From Tardiphaga alba (lineage in GTDB: Bacteria; Pseudomonadota; Alphaproteobacteria; Rhizobiales; Xanthobacteraceae), in NCBI RefSeq assembly GCF_018279705.1, contig NZ_CP036498.1, positions 3,117,001 to 3,181,000 on the forward strand: DNA of 64,000 bases. Reading direction: 5' to 3'. Made by a program: the position numbers and the translations under genes. Below the pieces are notes generated by a model that saw only the letters and a list, made by a program, of their open reading frames with translations, did no database searches and was not told where the DNA came from. Positions 38,590 to 47,542 of the stretch are shown piece after piece; the first letter of the stretch is position 1; each line of letters opens with the position of its first letter.

Positions 38590-38678
38590 GTCATTGCGAG
38601 GAGCGCAGCGACGAAGCAATCCAGAAGGCGGCAAGCAAGAACTGGATTGCTTCGTCGCCTTCGGCTCCTCGCAATGAC
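38590..38678. repeat. Palindromic repeat, family B
   Basis: Starts GTCATTGCGAGGAGCGCAGC and ends GGCTCCTCGCAATGAC. An inner pair (ACGAAGCAATCCAG against CTGGATTGCTTCGTCG) is also inverted. It begins 11 bases after the lipA stop. Only one copy of this family is in the window. Confidence 0.85.
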
Positions 38679-38701
38679 GACGATAGATCGAGACTTAGGA
38701 A

Positions 38702-39163
38702 ATGCCGAGATTTGCCAATAAGCGCCGGGTGCGCCACAGCGCGCCGCAGATGTTCGACCTCGTGGCCGATGTCGAGCGCTATCCGGAATTCGTCCCGCTC
38801 TGCAAGGCGCTGAAGATCCGCCAACATACGCAGAATGCCGATGGCCGCGAGGTGATCGTTGCCGACATGACGGTGTCGTTCAAGCTGGTGCAGGAGAGCT
38901 TTACGAGCAAGGTCACGCTCGATCGCACCAATCTCAAAATTCTCGTCGAATATCTGCGCGGTCCGTTCAGCAATCTCGAAAACCGCTGGACCTTCGAGCC
39001 GAAAGGCGAGGCCGAATGCGATGTCGGCTTCTTCATTAATTACGAGTTCAAGAGCCGCATGCTGGCCCTGCTGATGGGCTCGATGTTCGACGCCGCATTC
39101 CAGCGCTTTGCAGCAGCGTTCGAGAAGCGTGCGGACGAAGTGTATAGAGCGCGCATCTCGTAG
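38702..39163 (+). CDS. COQ10/RatA-type START-domain protein
   Basis: Protein of 153 residues of the COQ10/RatA (polyketide cyclase-like) family: QMFDLVADVERYPEFVPLCK, DMTVSFKLVQESFTSKV and GPFSNLENRWTFEP. Family members bind hydrophobic ligands; roles in ubiquinone function (Coq10) or ribosome association (RatA) have been proposed and cannot be separated here. The TAG stop codon is part of the following family A repeat. Next to lipA as in many alphaproteobacteria. Confidence 0.87.
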   Translation: MPRFANKRRVRHSAPQMFDLVADVERYPEFVPLCKALKIRQHTQNADGREVIVADMTVSFKLVQESFTSKVTLDRTNLKILVEYLRGPFSNLENRWTFEPKGEAECDVGFFINYEFKSRMLALLMGSMFDAAFQRFAAAFEKRADEVYRARIS

Positions 39164-39248
39164 CCCGGATGAAGCGAAGCGCAATCCGGGATTCAGAGTC
39201 GCAGCAGTTCGCCGGTTCCCGGGTTACGCTGCGCTCCACCCGGGCTAC
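39160..39248. repeat. Palindromic repeat, family A copy 2
   Basis: GTAGCCCGGATGAAGCGAAG at the left and CCGGGCTAC at the right. The left end contributes the stop codon of the COQ10/RatA gene, and the right end stops three bases before the stop codon of the convergent CinA-family gene. Confidence 0.85.
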
Positions 39249-39251
39249 ACC

Positions 39252-39866
39252 TCAGTCCACTTTCGGCTTTGGCTTAACCGACTTCTTCACCGGCCGCGTC
39301 GCGGCCTTGCGCCTTGGCGAACGCGCCACCCGAACACTGCTCGCCAGAGCCCGTTTTTTCGCTGGCGGCTGCGGTCCTCGCGCCAACTCCATCAGCATGC
39401 GCAGCGCTTCCAGCACTGAGCGCTGACGTACGGCACTTCGCCCGATGGCGCCGAACCGGAATTCCCTATCGACGATCCGTCCGTCACGCGCAGCGACAGC
39501 AAAATGTACGAGACCCACAGGCTTGCCTGGCACAGCACCGCCGGGGCCGGCGATGCCGGTGATGGACACTGCGAGATCGACATCCGCTTCTTCCAACGCG
39601 CCGACCGCCATCTGGATCGCGGTCTCCTTGCTGACCGCGCCAAAACTCTCCAGCGTCGTCGCCTTGACGCCCAGCATCTTGCGCTTGGCGTCATTGGAAT
39701 AGGTGACGAAGCCGCGATCGATCACATCGGACGAGCCGGGGATTTCCGTCAGCGCGCCGGCGACGAGGCCGCCGGTGCAGCTCTCCGCCGTTGCGATAGT
39801 CAGCTTGCGGCTGCGGCAAAGGTCGAGCAGCGCGCGGGAGAGGGCTCTTGCGTCGCTGCCGGCCAT
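39252..39866 (-). CDS. pncC: CinA-family nicotinamide-nucleotide amidohydrolase, with basic tail
   Basis: CinA C-terminal domain (PncC) protein of 204 residues. Family motifs: IATAESCTGGLVAGALTEIP, GFVTYSNDAKRKMLGV, SITGIAGPGG and KPVGLVHFAVA. It deamidates nicotinamide mononucleotide in the NAD salvage cycle. After about residue 160 it carries a lysine/arginine-rich tail of about 40 residues (KKRALASSVRVARSPRRKAA and on) not found in the shorter E. coli form. Start ATG 39866 lies one base after the ispDF stop, so the two are co-transcribed. Confidence 0.88.
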   Translation of the reverse strand: MAGSDARALSRALLDLCRSRKLTIATAESCTGGLVAGALTEIPGSSDVIDRGFVTYSNDAKRKMLGVKATTLESFGAVSKETAIQMAVGALEEADVDLAVSITGIAGPGGAVPGKPVGLVHFAVAARDGRIVDREFRFGAIGRSAVRQRSVLEALRMLMELARGPQPPAKKRALASSVRVARSPRRKAATRPVKKSVKPKPKVD

Positions 39867-39867
39867 G

Positions 39868-41049
39868 TCAGTCCACCCAGGGTAAGCGGATCGTAGCCGC
39901 CGCGGTCGCGGCAATGCCTTCCTCGCGCCCGGTGAAGCCGAGACGTTCGCTGGTCGTTGCCTTCACGGCCACGCGCGACACCGGCACGCCGGAGATCTCG
40001 CTAATGCGCGTGCGCATGGCGTCGCGCAGCGGACCGATCTTCGGTCGCTCGCAGATCAGTGTGACTTCGAGGTTGGCGATCTTGCCGCCACGCGCGGTGA
40101 CGCGGCCGACGGCATATTCCAGAAACTTGTCGGACGCCGCGCCCTTCCATTGCGGGTCGCTCGGCGGGAAATGCGAACCGATATCGCCATTGGCCAGTGC
40201 GCCCAAAATCGCATCCACCAGCGCATGCAGGCCAACGTCGCCGTCGGAATGCGCCAGAAAACCCTTCGTATGCGGCACGCGGACGCCGCAGATCATCAGG
40301 TGATCGCCCTCGCCGAAGGCGTGGACGTCATAGCCCGTGCCCATGCGGATATCGCCGAGCGAGGCGGCGAGGCGGGCTTCTTCGCGGGAAAAATCTTCGG
40401 GAGTCGTCAGCTTCATATTTGCAGGATCGCCTTCAAAGGTTGCCACGGTCAATCCCGCCCATTCGGCGAGCGCGGCATCGTCGGTGAAATCATCACGTCC
40501 CTCGGCTGCGGCACGACGATGCGCCGCGAGGATGACATCGAAACGAAAAGCCTGTGGCGTCTGTGCGATGCGCAGCTTGGCGCGCTCGGGCGTCGCCTCC
40601 ACATGGCCGTCGCCATTGACGACCTTGATCGTATCGACGACCGGCGCGGTCGGGATCGCGGCGCCGGTGATCTGCGCGGCGGCAATCGCGCGCTCGATCA
40701 CGGCAGCAGTCACGAAGGGGCGGGCGGCGTCATGAATCAGCACGATGTCCGGTGCCTGGTCGGCCAGAGCCTCCAGTCCGGCATGAACGGATGCCTGGCG
40801 AGTCGCGCCGCCGTTGGCGGGAACCCGGTAGTTGAGGCCGGCAACTGCCTCATTGAACAGCGCGACATCGTCGGGATTGGTGATGGGCTGAACCAAGGAT
40901 ACCTGTGGATGCGCGCAAAAGGGCTCCATGGACCGGGCGATCACCGGACGGCCGCCGATGGTGCGGTATTGCTTCGGACCGCCGCCTCCAGCGCGCAGGC
41001 CGCGCCCGGCAGCAACGATGATGGCAGCGGTTTTCGGTGAATTTGTCAT
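39868..41049 (-). CDS. ispDF: Bifunctional IspD/IspF isoprenoid synthesis enzyme
   Basis: Fused enzyme of 393 residues of the MEP pathway. Residues 1-230 are the cytidylyltransferase IspD ([33 protein letters not shown]), and residues about 235-393 are the cyclodiphosphate synthase IspF ([37 protein letters not shown] with metal-binding residues). The fusion is usual in alphaproteobacteria. Divergent from dusB-ntrBC. Confidence 0.94.
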   Translation of the reverse strand: MTNSPKTAAIIVAAGRGLRAGGGGPKQYRTIGGRPVIARSMEPFCAHPQVSLVQPITNPDDVALFNEAVAGLNYRVPANGGATRQASVHAGLEALADQAPDIVLIHDAARPFVTAAVIERAIAAAQITGAAIPTAPVVDTIKVVNGDGHVEATPERAKLRIAQTPQAFRFDVILAAHRRAAAEGRDDFTDDAALAEWAGLTVATFEGDPANMKLTTPEDFSREEARLAASLGDIRMGTGYDVHAFGEGDHLMICGVRVPHTKGFLAHSDGDVGLHALVDAILGALANGDIGSHFPPSDPQWKGAASDKFLEYAVGRVTARGGKIANLEVTLICERPKIGPLRDAMRTRISEISGVPVSRVAVKATTSERLGFTGREEGIAATAAATIRLPWVD

Positions 41050-41156
41050 CAGGCTCAGGTGATTAAGGGGTAAGCGTTGGTCGCACAGCCCTTAGCACGG
41101 CCGCGCCGAAAAACAGTAGGTTTGCTTTCAGCTTTGGTGGGCATGACGCATAAACG

Positions 41157-41173
41157 TGCATTGCTGCACTGCA
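41157..41173. promoter_or_regulatory. Weak candidate NtrC site upstream of dusB-ntrBC
   Basis: TGCA (41157-41160) and TGCA (41170-41173) are 13 bases apart, the spacing of NtrC half sites, but the outer C/G positions are degenerate. It lies 64 bases upstream of the better site. Confidence 0.3.
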
Positions 41174-41215
41174 CTTGCAAAACTGTTGGCTTTGTCTAAT
41201 GTGTAGGCATGACAA

Positions 41216-41243
41216 TTGACTGCACAACAAATGTGCGCATACT
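41216..41243 (+). promoter_or_regulatory. Candidate sigma-70 promoter of dusB-ntrBC
   Basis: TTGACT (41216-41221) and CATACT (41238-41243) are separated by 16 bases, with the dusB ATG 36 bases further on. The NtrC-like site lies in the spacer. Confidence 0.45.
41221..41237. promoter_or_regulatory. Candidate NtrC binding site
   Basis: TGCAC-AACAAAT-GTGCG has the TGCAC-N7-GTGCA layout of known NtrC operators with one mismatch at the last base. It lies between the putative -35 and -10 boxes, so NtrC binding would block transcription. Autorepression of dusB/nifR3-ntrBC is known from rhizobia. Confidence 0.5.
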
Positions 41244-41279
41244 GCGCCCAGTCGCCGCAACGCTGCGGGACCGAGCAAG

Positions 41280-42323
41280 ATGAGCAAGTCTGTGAACCCG
41301 GACGCATCATACAGCAAGACATTGAAGATTGGTGACGTCGAAATCGCCAACCGGGTCGTGCTTGCGCCGATGTCGGGCATTACCGACGCTCCGTTCCGAC
41401 GCCTGACCGCCGAACTCGGCGCCGGCCTTGTGGTCTCCGAGATGACCGCCAGCGACGATCTGGTGAATGGCCGCCCGATGTCGGTGCTTCGCTGTGAAGC
41501 CACCGGAATCGGCCCGCATGTGGTGCAGCTCGCCGGCTGTGAGGCCCATTGGATGGCCGAGGGCGCCCGCATTGCCGAAGGCGGCGGCGCCGATATCATC
41601 GACATCAATATGGGCTGCCCGGCACGCCACGTAACCGGCGGCCAGTCCGGCTCCGCGCTGATGCGCGATCTCGATCATGCGCTGACGCTGATCGAGGCTA
41701 CGATCTCTGCCGTGAAAGTCCCGGTGACGCTGAAGATGCGCCTCGGCTGGGACGACCGCTCGATGAATGCTGCCGAACTTGCGCGCCGCGCAGAGGAGGC
41801 GGGCGTTCAACTCATCACCGTGCATGGCCGCACGCGCTGCCAGTTCTACAAGGGCGACGCCAATTGGGACGCCGTGCGCCCGGTGAAGGACGCGGTGAGC
41901 GTCCCCGTCGTCGTCAACGGCGATATCACCTCCTACGACAAGGCCGTCAGCGCGCTTGAGGCTTCCGGTGCGGACGCCGTGATGGTCGGTCGCGGCGCCT
42001 ATGGCCAGCCGTGGCTGCCCGGCCAGATCGGCCGGCAGCTCGACACCGGCATGGCGGAAGCGACGCCCTCGCTGCAGCAGCAGCTTGCTTACATCGCTGC
42101 GCTCTATGACGATGTTTGCCAGCACTACGGCCTGCGTGTCGGCCTGCGCCATGCGCGAAAACATCTCGGCTGGGCGCTCGACGCGGCCGCTGCCACCTCA
42201 GGCGCCTCGGCTGAAAAATTGAAAGCGTGGCGCCAGGCCATTCTCACCTCCGAAGATCCGTCAGGCGTCCAGCGCGCCCTGAACGAGGCTTTCGACGATT
42301 TCGCATGGAGTGCTGCCGCATGA
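41280..42323 (+). CDS. dusB: tRNA-dihydrouridine synthase (NifR3/DusB)
   Basis: FMN enzyme of 347 residues that reduces uridine in the tRNA D-loop. Family motifs: [25 protein letters not shown]-type loop ([20 protein letters not shown]) with the catalytic cysteine, [18 protein letters not shown] and [13 protein letters not shown]. First gene of the nifR3-ntrB-ntrC operon found throughout Rhizobiales; it overlaps ntrB by four bases. Confidence 0.93.
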   Translation: MSKSVNPDASYSKTLKIGDVEIANRVVLAPMSGITDAPFRRLTAELGAGLVVSEMTASDDLVNGRPMSVLRCEATGIGPHVVQLAGCEAHWMAEGARIAEGGGADIIDINMGCPARHVTGGQSGSALMRDLDHALTLIEATISAVKVPVTLKMRLGWDDRSMNAAELARRAEEAGVQLITVHGRTRCQFYKGDANWDAVRPVKDAVSVPVVVNGDITSYDKAVSALEASGADAVMVGRGAYGQPWLPGQIGRQLDTGMAEATPSLQQQLAYIAALYDDVCQHYGLRVGLRHARKHLGWALDAAAATSGASAEKLKAWRQAILTSEDPSGVQRALNEAFDDFAWSAAA

Positions 42324-43477
42324 GCGCCGCAGAATATCGCCGGCCAGCCCCCGCAGACAGCGAGGCCATCCTCAACGCGCTGCCGCATCCGATCATCGTG
42401 ATCGCGCCGGACGGCAAGATCGTCGATGCCAATATGGCTGCGGAATCCTTCTTCGATATTTCCGCGCAGTTCCTGCGCCGGCAGTCGCTGAAGGAACTGG
42501 TGCCGTTTGGTAGTCCGCTGCTGGCGCTGATCGATCAGGTCCGCGACGTCAATTCGCCCGTCAACGAATACAAGGTCGATCTCGGCACGCCGCGCATCGG
42601 TGGCGACCGTCAGGTCGATCTGCATGTGGCGCCGCTCACCGAGCGTCCCGGCCATATCGTTGTCATGCTGCAGGAGCGCAGCATTGCCGACAAGATGGAT
42701 CGCCAGCTCACACATCGTAGTGCCGCGCGCTCGGTGACGGCGCTGGCCGCGATGCTGGCGCATGAAATCAAAAATCCGCTCTCCGGCATCCGTGGCGCCG
42801 CGCAGCTGCTGGAACAGCAGGCCTCCGCCGAAGACCGCATGCTGACGCGCCTGATCACCGACGAGGCCGATCGCATCGTCACATTGGTCGACCGTATGGA
42901 AGTGTTCGGCGACGAACGTCCTGTGGCGCGCGGCGCCGTGAACATCCACTCGGTCCTCGATCACGTGAAGCGCCTGGCGCAGTCCGGCTTCGCGCGAAAC
43001 ATCCGCTTCATCGAGGATTACGACCCTTCATTGCCGCCGGTGCTGGCCAACCAGGACCAGCTCATTCAGGTCTTCCTGAACTTGGTGAAGAACGCCGCCG
43101 AGGCGATCGTCGATCTCGGCTCCGATGGCGAGATTCAGCTCACCACAGCATTCCGCCCCGGTGTGCGTCTGTCGGTGCCTGGCAAGAAGTCGCGCGTATC
43201 TCTACCGCTGGAGTTCTGCGTGAAGGACAACGGCCCCGGTGTTCCTGAAGACCTGCTGCCGAATCTGTTTGATCCCTTCGTGACGACCAAACCGACCGGA
43301 AGCGGCCTGGGTCTTGCATTGGTTGCGAAGATCATCGGCGATCACGGCGGGATCATCGAGTGTGAATCCCAACCACGAAAGACGACCTTCCGCGTGCTGT
43401 TGCCGATGTTCAATCCAGCAAAGACCATTGATCCGAGCAGTGACGATGCGGGTGCATCGTCCGGCTTGCAGACTTAA
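42320..43477 (+). CDS. ntrB: Nitrogen regulation sensor kinase/phosphatase NtrB
   Basis: Cytoplasmic histidine kinase of 385 residues. An N-terminal PAS domain ([20 protein letters not shown]) is followed by the H-box [20 protein letters not shown] with phosphorylated His near residue 148, then N, G1 ([13 protein letters not shown]), F and G2 ([12 protein letters not shown]) boxes. It phosphorylates NtrC under nitrogen limitation and dephosphorylates it when PII is bound. ATG 42320 overlaps the dusB stop (ATGA). Confidence 0.94.
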   Translation: MSAAEYRRPAPADSEAILNALPHPIIVIAPDGKIVDANMAAESFFDISAQFLRRQSLKELVPFGSPLLALIDQVRDVNSPVNEYKVDLGTPRIGGDRQVDLHVAPLTERPGHIVVMLQERSIADKMDRQLTHRSAARSVTALAAMLAHEIKNPLSGIRGAAQLLEQQASAEDRMLTRLITDEADRIVTLVDRMEVFGDERPVARGAVNIHSVLDHVKRLAQSGFARNIRFIEDYDPSLPPVLANQDQLIQVFLNLVKNAAEAIVDLGSDGEIQLTTAFRPGVRLSVPGKKSRVSLPLEFCVKDNGPGVPEDLLPNLFDPFVTTKPTGSGLGLALVAKIIGDHGGIIECESQPRKTTFRVLLPMFNPAKTIDPSSDDAGASSGLQT

Positions 43478-43491
43478 GTAGAGGACTGACG

Positions 43492-44934
43492 ATGCCTGCA
43501 GGAAGTATTCTGGTTGCGGATGACGATACGGCGATCCGCACGGTCCTCAATCAGGCGCTGTCGCGCGCGGGATACGAGGTACGCCTCACCGGCAATGCCG
43601 CCACTTTGTGGCGCTGGGTGAGTCAGGGCGAGGGCGATCTCGTCATCACCGACGTGGTGATGCCCGACGAGAACGCGTTCGACCTTTTGCCGCGCATCAA
43701 GAAGATGCGGCCCAATCTGCCGGTCATCGTGATGAGCGCGCAGAACACCTTCATGACCGCAATCCGCGCCTCGGAGAAGGGCGCGTACGAATATCTGCCG
43801 AAACCCTTCGACCTGAAAGAACTGATCGCCATCGTCGGCCGCGCTCTGGCCGAACCGAAAGAGCGGGTCGCCAGCAATGACGACGACGGCGAGTTCGACT
43901 CGATCCCGCTGGTCGGCCGTTCGCCGGCGATGCAGGAAATCTACCGTGTCCTCGCCCGCCTGATGCAGACCGATCTGACGGTCATGATCTCCGGCGAGAG
44001 CGGTACCGGCAAGGAGCTGGTCGCCCGCGCGCTGCATGACTACGGTAAGCGCCGTAACGGCCCGTTTGTCGCGGTCAACATGGCGGCGATTCCGCGCGAT
44101 CTCATAGAGTCCGAACTGTTCGGCCATGAGCGTGGTGCCTTCACCGGCGCCAATGCCCGCGCGACCGGACGCTTCGAGCAGGCTGAAGGCGGCACGCTGT
44201 TCCTGGACGAAATCGGCGACATGCCGATGGAAGCCCAGACCCGCCTGCTGCGCGTGCTGCAGCAGGGCGAATACACCACGGTCGGCGGTCGCACCCCGAT
44301 CAAGACCGATGTGCGCATCGTTGCCGCCTCGAACAAGGATCTGCGCATCCTGATCCAGCAGGGCCTGTTCCGCGAAGACCTGTTCTTCCGCCTCAATGTC
44401 GTCCCGCTGCGCCTGCCGCCGCTGCGCGAGCGCATCGAGGATCTGCCGGACCTGATCCGCCACTTCTTCGCGCTGGCCGAGAAGGATGGCCTGCCGCCGA
44501 AGAAGCTCGATGCCCTGGCACTCGAGCGCATGAAGCAGCACCGCTGGCCTGGCAACGTCCGCGAGCTCGAAAACCTCGCCCGTCGTCTGGCCGCGCTCTA
44601 TCCACAGGACGTCATCACCGGTCCGGTGATCGATGGCGAATTGGCGCCGCCCGCCGTGGTCTCGGGTGGCAATGCGCCGACCACCGTGGACAATCTGGGT
44701 GGGGCCGTGGAGGTCTATCTGGCCTCGCACTTCTCCAGCTTCCCGAACGGCGTGCCGCCGCCGGGCCTCTATCACCGAATCCTGCGTGAGATCGAGGTGC
44801 CACTGCTTACCGCCGCGCTGGCCGCGACCCGGGGCAACCAGATTCGCGCCGCCGATCTTCTCGGTCTCAACCGCAACACCCTGCGGAAGAAGATTCGGGA
44901 CCTGGATATTCAGGTGTATCGAACGGGGGGCTGA
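43492..44934 (+). CDS. ntrC: Nitrogen regulator NtrC (sigma-54 activator)
   Basis: Response regulator of 480 residues. Receiver with phospho-acceptor Asp54 in [14 protein letters not shown]+ domain with Walker [15 protein letters not shown], the sigma-54 contact motif GAFTGA, Walker [13 protein letters not shown], and a Fis-type helix-turn-helix at the end ([13 protein letters not shown]). When phosphorylated it activates nitrogen assimilation promoters. Fourteen bases after ntrB. Confidence 0.95.
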   Translation: MPAGSILVADDDTAIRTVLNQALSRAGYEVRLTGNAATLWRWVSQGEGDLVITDVVMPDENAFDLLPRIKKMRPNLPVIVMSAQNTFMTAIRASEKGAYEYLPKPFDLKELIAIVGRALAEPKERVASNDDDGEFDSIPLVGRSPAMQEIYRVLARLMQTDLTVMISGESGTGKELVARALHDYGKRRNGPFVAVNMAAIPRDLIESELFGHERGAFTGANARATGRFEQAEGGTLFLDEIGDMPMEAQTRLLRVLQQGEYTTVGGRTPIKTDVRIVAASNKDLRILIQQGLFREDLFFRLNVVPLRLPPLRERIEDLPDLIRHFFALAEKDGLPPKKLDALALERMKQHRWPGNVRELENLARRLAALYPQDVITGPVIDGELAPPAVVSGGNAPTTVDNLGGAVEVYLASHFSSFPNGVPPPGLYHRILREIEVPLLTAALAATRGNQIRAADLLGLNRNTLRKKIRDLDIQVYRTGG

Positions 44935-44941
44935 TGAGACC

Positions 44942-45028
44942 GTAGGGCGGATGAGGCGAAGCCGTAATCCGCCGCGGAATCTCCGCCTCGAAGTCGGTCG
45001 GCGGATTACGCTTCGCTCATCCGCCCCA
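44942..45028. repeat. Palindromic repeat, family C
   Basis: GTAGGGCGGATGAGGCGAAG at the left and its inverted counterpart CTTCGCTCATCCGCCC at the right, starting seven bases after the ntrC stop. It separates ntrBC from ntrYX and may end the ntrBC transcript. Single copy of its family in the window. Confidence 0.83.
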
Positions 45029-45218
45029 CGGAGACGCTCGGTCAAATCATTCCTGATTTTTCACCGATGAAACGGTGAAAACGACCGTCTTGCGCAATCC
45101 GCGGCTGTTCTATGCCGCGGATTTGTCGTAATTGAGCAACATTGTTGTATGATTGCATCAGTGCGCGGCGGACAAATCCGTCTGCGTAAGCGCGGCACGC
45201 TCAGCAAAACATCCCGGA

Positions 45219-47510
45219 ATGACCAACGCAGAGACGTCGGCCCAAACTATGAAATCGCCGGTATTTGAACCGTCGGTATTCGAGCCGCGCAGGTGGTCCT
45301 TGCGCCGGCTTTTTGCGCCTGTGGCCGTGGTGCTGGCGCTGCTGTCGTCGTGCCTCACTTTCGTCGTGCTCAACGGCCTGACCCCGATCGCGCCCACCCA
45401 TACGGTGGTCGTCACCTTCCTGATGATCAATGCCGCCACGGTGCTTTTGCTGGTGCTGATCATCGCGCGGGAGATCTGGAAAGTCGTCCAGGCGCGGCGC
45501 CGGGGCAGGGCAGCCGCACGCCTGCATGTGCAGATCGTCAGCCTGTTCTCCGTCATCGCCGTGCTGCCGGCCGTACTCGTGTCCATCGTCGCCAATGTGA
45601 CGCTCGATCGCGGCCTTGACCGTCTGTTCTCAGGCCCGACCAAAGCCGTGATCGGCAACTCGCTGACGGTCGCGCGTGCTTATGTGCACGAGCATGCCCA
45701 ATTGATCCGCGGCGACATTCTCGGCATGGCGAATGACCTGACCCATATCCGGCCGCTTTACGATCAGGACCGTGGCACGTTTCGTAGCTTGCTGTCAGCC
45801 AATGCGACGTCGCGCAATCTTCCAGGCGCCATGCTGATCGACAAGGACCGGCAGGTGCTGGAATCCGCGCAGACCGGTATCCGCCAGGACTTCTCGACGC
45901 CGGCGCCGGAATTTCTGCAGAACGTCAACGAGAACGAGCCCGAGATCGCCATCATTCCGGAAGGCAATTACGTTGCCGCGGTGATCCGGCTGCGGGCCTA
46001 TGACAACACCTTCCTCTATGTGGCACGGTTGCTGGACCCTCGCGTGGTCGCGCAGCTCAAGCAGACCGAAGCCAGCGTTGCCGAATATGCCGAACTGGAA
46101 TCGCGCAAGCTCGGCATCCAGGTCGCCTTCGGCTTGATGTTCACGGTCATCGCATTGACCGTGCTGATGTCATCGGTTCTGATCGGCCTGAACTTCGCCA
46201 ACTGGCTGGTGGCGCCGATCCGCCGCCTGATGAGCGCCGCCAATGTCGTCTCGACAGGCGACCTCCACGTTCAGGTGCCGGTGATCCAGTCGGAAGGCGA
46301 TCTCGCCCATCTCGGCGAGACCTTCAACAAGATGACGTCCGAACTGCGCAGCCAGCGCGACGAACTCGTCAGCGCCAGCGATGTGATCGACAGCCGCCGC
46401 CGCTTCATCGAAGCCGTTCTGTCATCCGCGAGCGCCGGCATTATCGGCGTCGATGGATCCAACGTCATCGGCATTCTGAACCGCTCGGCCGAGAAGCTGG
46501 TCGGCCATTCGGAATCCGAAGTTCTTGGACATCCGTTGCATGAGATCATCCCTGAACTCGACGAGCTCATGCAGAACGCCCGTGAGAGCTCTCAGCGCCT
46601 CGTGCAGGGCCAGATCACCATCGATCGCGAGGGGCGCGAGCGCAATCTGTCCGTCCGCATCTCGGCCGAGCAGACCAGCCAGTCGCGTGATAGCTACATC
46701 ATCACGCTGGACGACATCACCGATCTCGTCTCGGCGCAACGCACCTCGGCATGGGCCGACGTAGCCCGCCGTATCGCCCATGAAATCAAGAATCCGCTGA
46801 CGCCGATCCAGCTGTCCGCCGAGCGTATTAAGCGTAAATTCGGCAAGGTCATCGTCGATGACAAGCAGATCTTCGAACAATGCACCGACACCATCGTGCG
46901 CCAGGTCGATGATATCCGCCGCATGGTCGATGAATTCTCGCGCTTTGCGCGCATGCCGAAGCCGGTCATCGAAGGCGAGGATGTCGCCGACACCGTCAGA
47001 CAGGCCGTTTTCCTGATGCGCGTGGGCCATCCCGATCTCGATATAAATGCCGAGATCAAGCAGGAGCCGATGAAGGCGCAATTCGATCGCCGGTTGATTT
47101 CGCAGGCGCTCACCAACATCATCAAGAATGCCACCGAGGCGATCGAGGCGGTACCGCCCGAAGAACTCGGCAAGGGCCGCATTGACGTCATAGCGGCGTG
47201 CGAGAACGATATGATCGTCATCGATGTCGTCGATAACGGCATTGGACTCCCGACAGCCAATCGCTCCCGCCTGCTCGAACCTTATGTGACAACGCGGGAG
47301 AAGGGCACCGGCCTGGGTCTCGCGATCGTCGGCAAGGTGCTTGAGGATCATGGCGGCGGGATCGAACTCGGCGACGCATCCAGCATCCGCGAAGGACAGC
47401 GCGGCGCGTGGATGCGCTTGCGGTTTGCCGTCTCCGGACAAAAGGCAGACGCCGAGAAAACAGAAACCGTTGCTGCAAAACCCGAGATCGAAGCCGTTAC
47501 CGGCAGTTGA
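45219..47510 (+). CDS. ntrY: Nitrogen regulation sensor kinase NtrY
   Basis: Membrane histidine kinase of about 763 residues. Several N-terminal membrane segments (FAPVAVVLALLSSCLTFVVL, VVTFLMINAATVLLLVLIIA and one near LFSVIAVLPAVLVSIVANV) and a fourth (FTVIALTVLMSSVLIG) flank a periplasmic sensor region, then HAMP, PAS (ASAGIIGVDGSNVIG), H-box [20 protein letters not shown] with His near residue 521, and the ATPase motifs VDNGIGLP and GTGLGLAIVGKV. Partner of NtrX; family members sense nitrogen or oxygen/redox signals. Start could also be 45249 or upstream TTG 45153. Confidence 0.92.
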   Translation: MTNAETSAQTMKSPVFEPSVFEPRRWSLRRLFAPVAVVLALLSSCLTFVVLNGLTPIAPTHTVVVTFLMINAATVLLLVLIIAREIWKVVQARRRGRAAARLHVQIVSLFSVIAVLPAVLVSIVANVTLDRGLDRLFSGPTKAVIGNSLTVARAYVHEHAQLIRGDILGMANDLTHIRPLYDQDRGTFRSLLSANATSRNLPGAMLIDKDRQVLESAQTGIRQDFSTPAPEFLQNVNENEPEIAIIPEGNYVAAVIRLRAYDNTFLYVARLLDPRVVAQLKQTEASVAEYAELESRKLGIQVAFGLMFTVIALTVLMSSVLIGLNFANWLVAPIRRLMSAANVVSTGDLHVQVPVIQSEGDLAHLGETFNKMTSELRSQRDELVSASDVIDSRRRFIEAVLSSASAGIIGVDGSNVIGILNRSAEKLVGHSESEVLGHPLHEIIPELDELMQNARESSQRLVQGQITIDREGRERNLSVRISAEQTSQSRDSYIITLDDITDLVSAQRTSAWADVARRIAHEIKNPLTPIQLSAERIKRKFGKVIVDDKQIFEQCTDTIVRQVDDIRRMVDEFSRFARMPKPVIEGEDVADTVRQAVFLMRVGHPDLDINAEIKQEPMKAQFDRRLISQALTNIIKNATEAIEAVPPEELGKGRIDVIAACENDMIVIDVVDNGIGLPTANRSRLLEPYVTTREKGTGLGLAIVGKVLEDHGGGIELGDASSIREGQRGAWMRLRFAVSGQKADAEKTETVAAKPEIEAVTGS

Positions 47511-47542
47511 CCATAAGAAACGTGACCAGGATTTTTTGAGCC

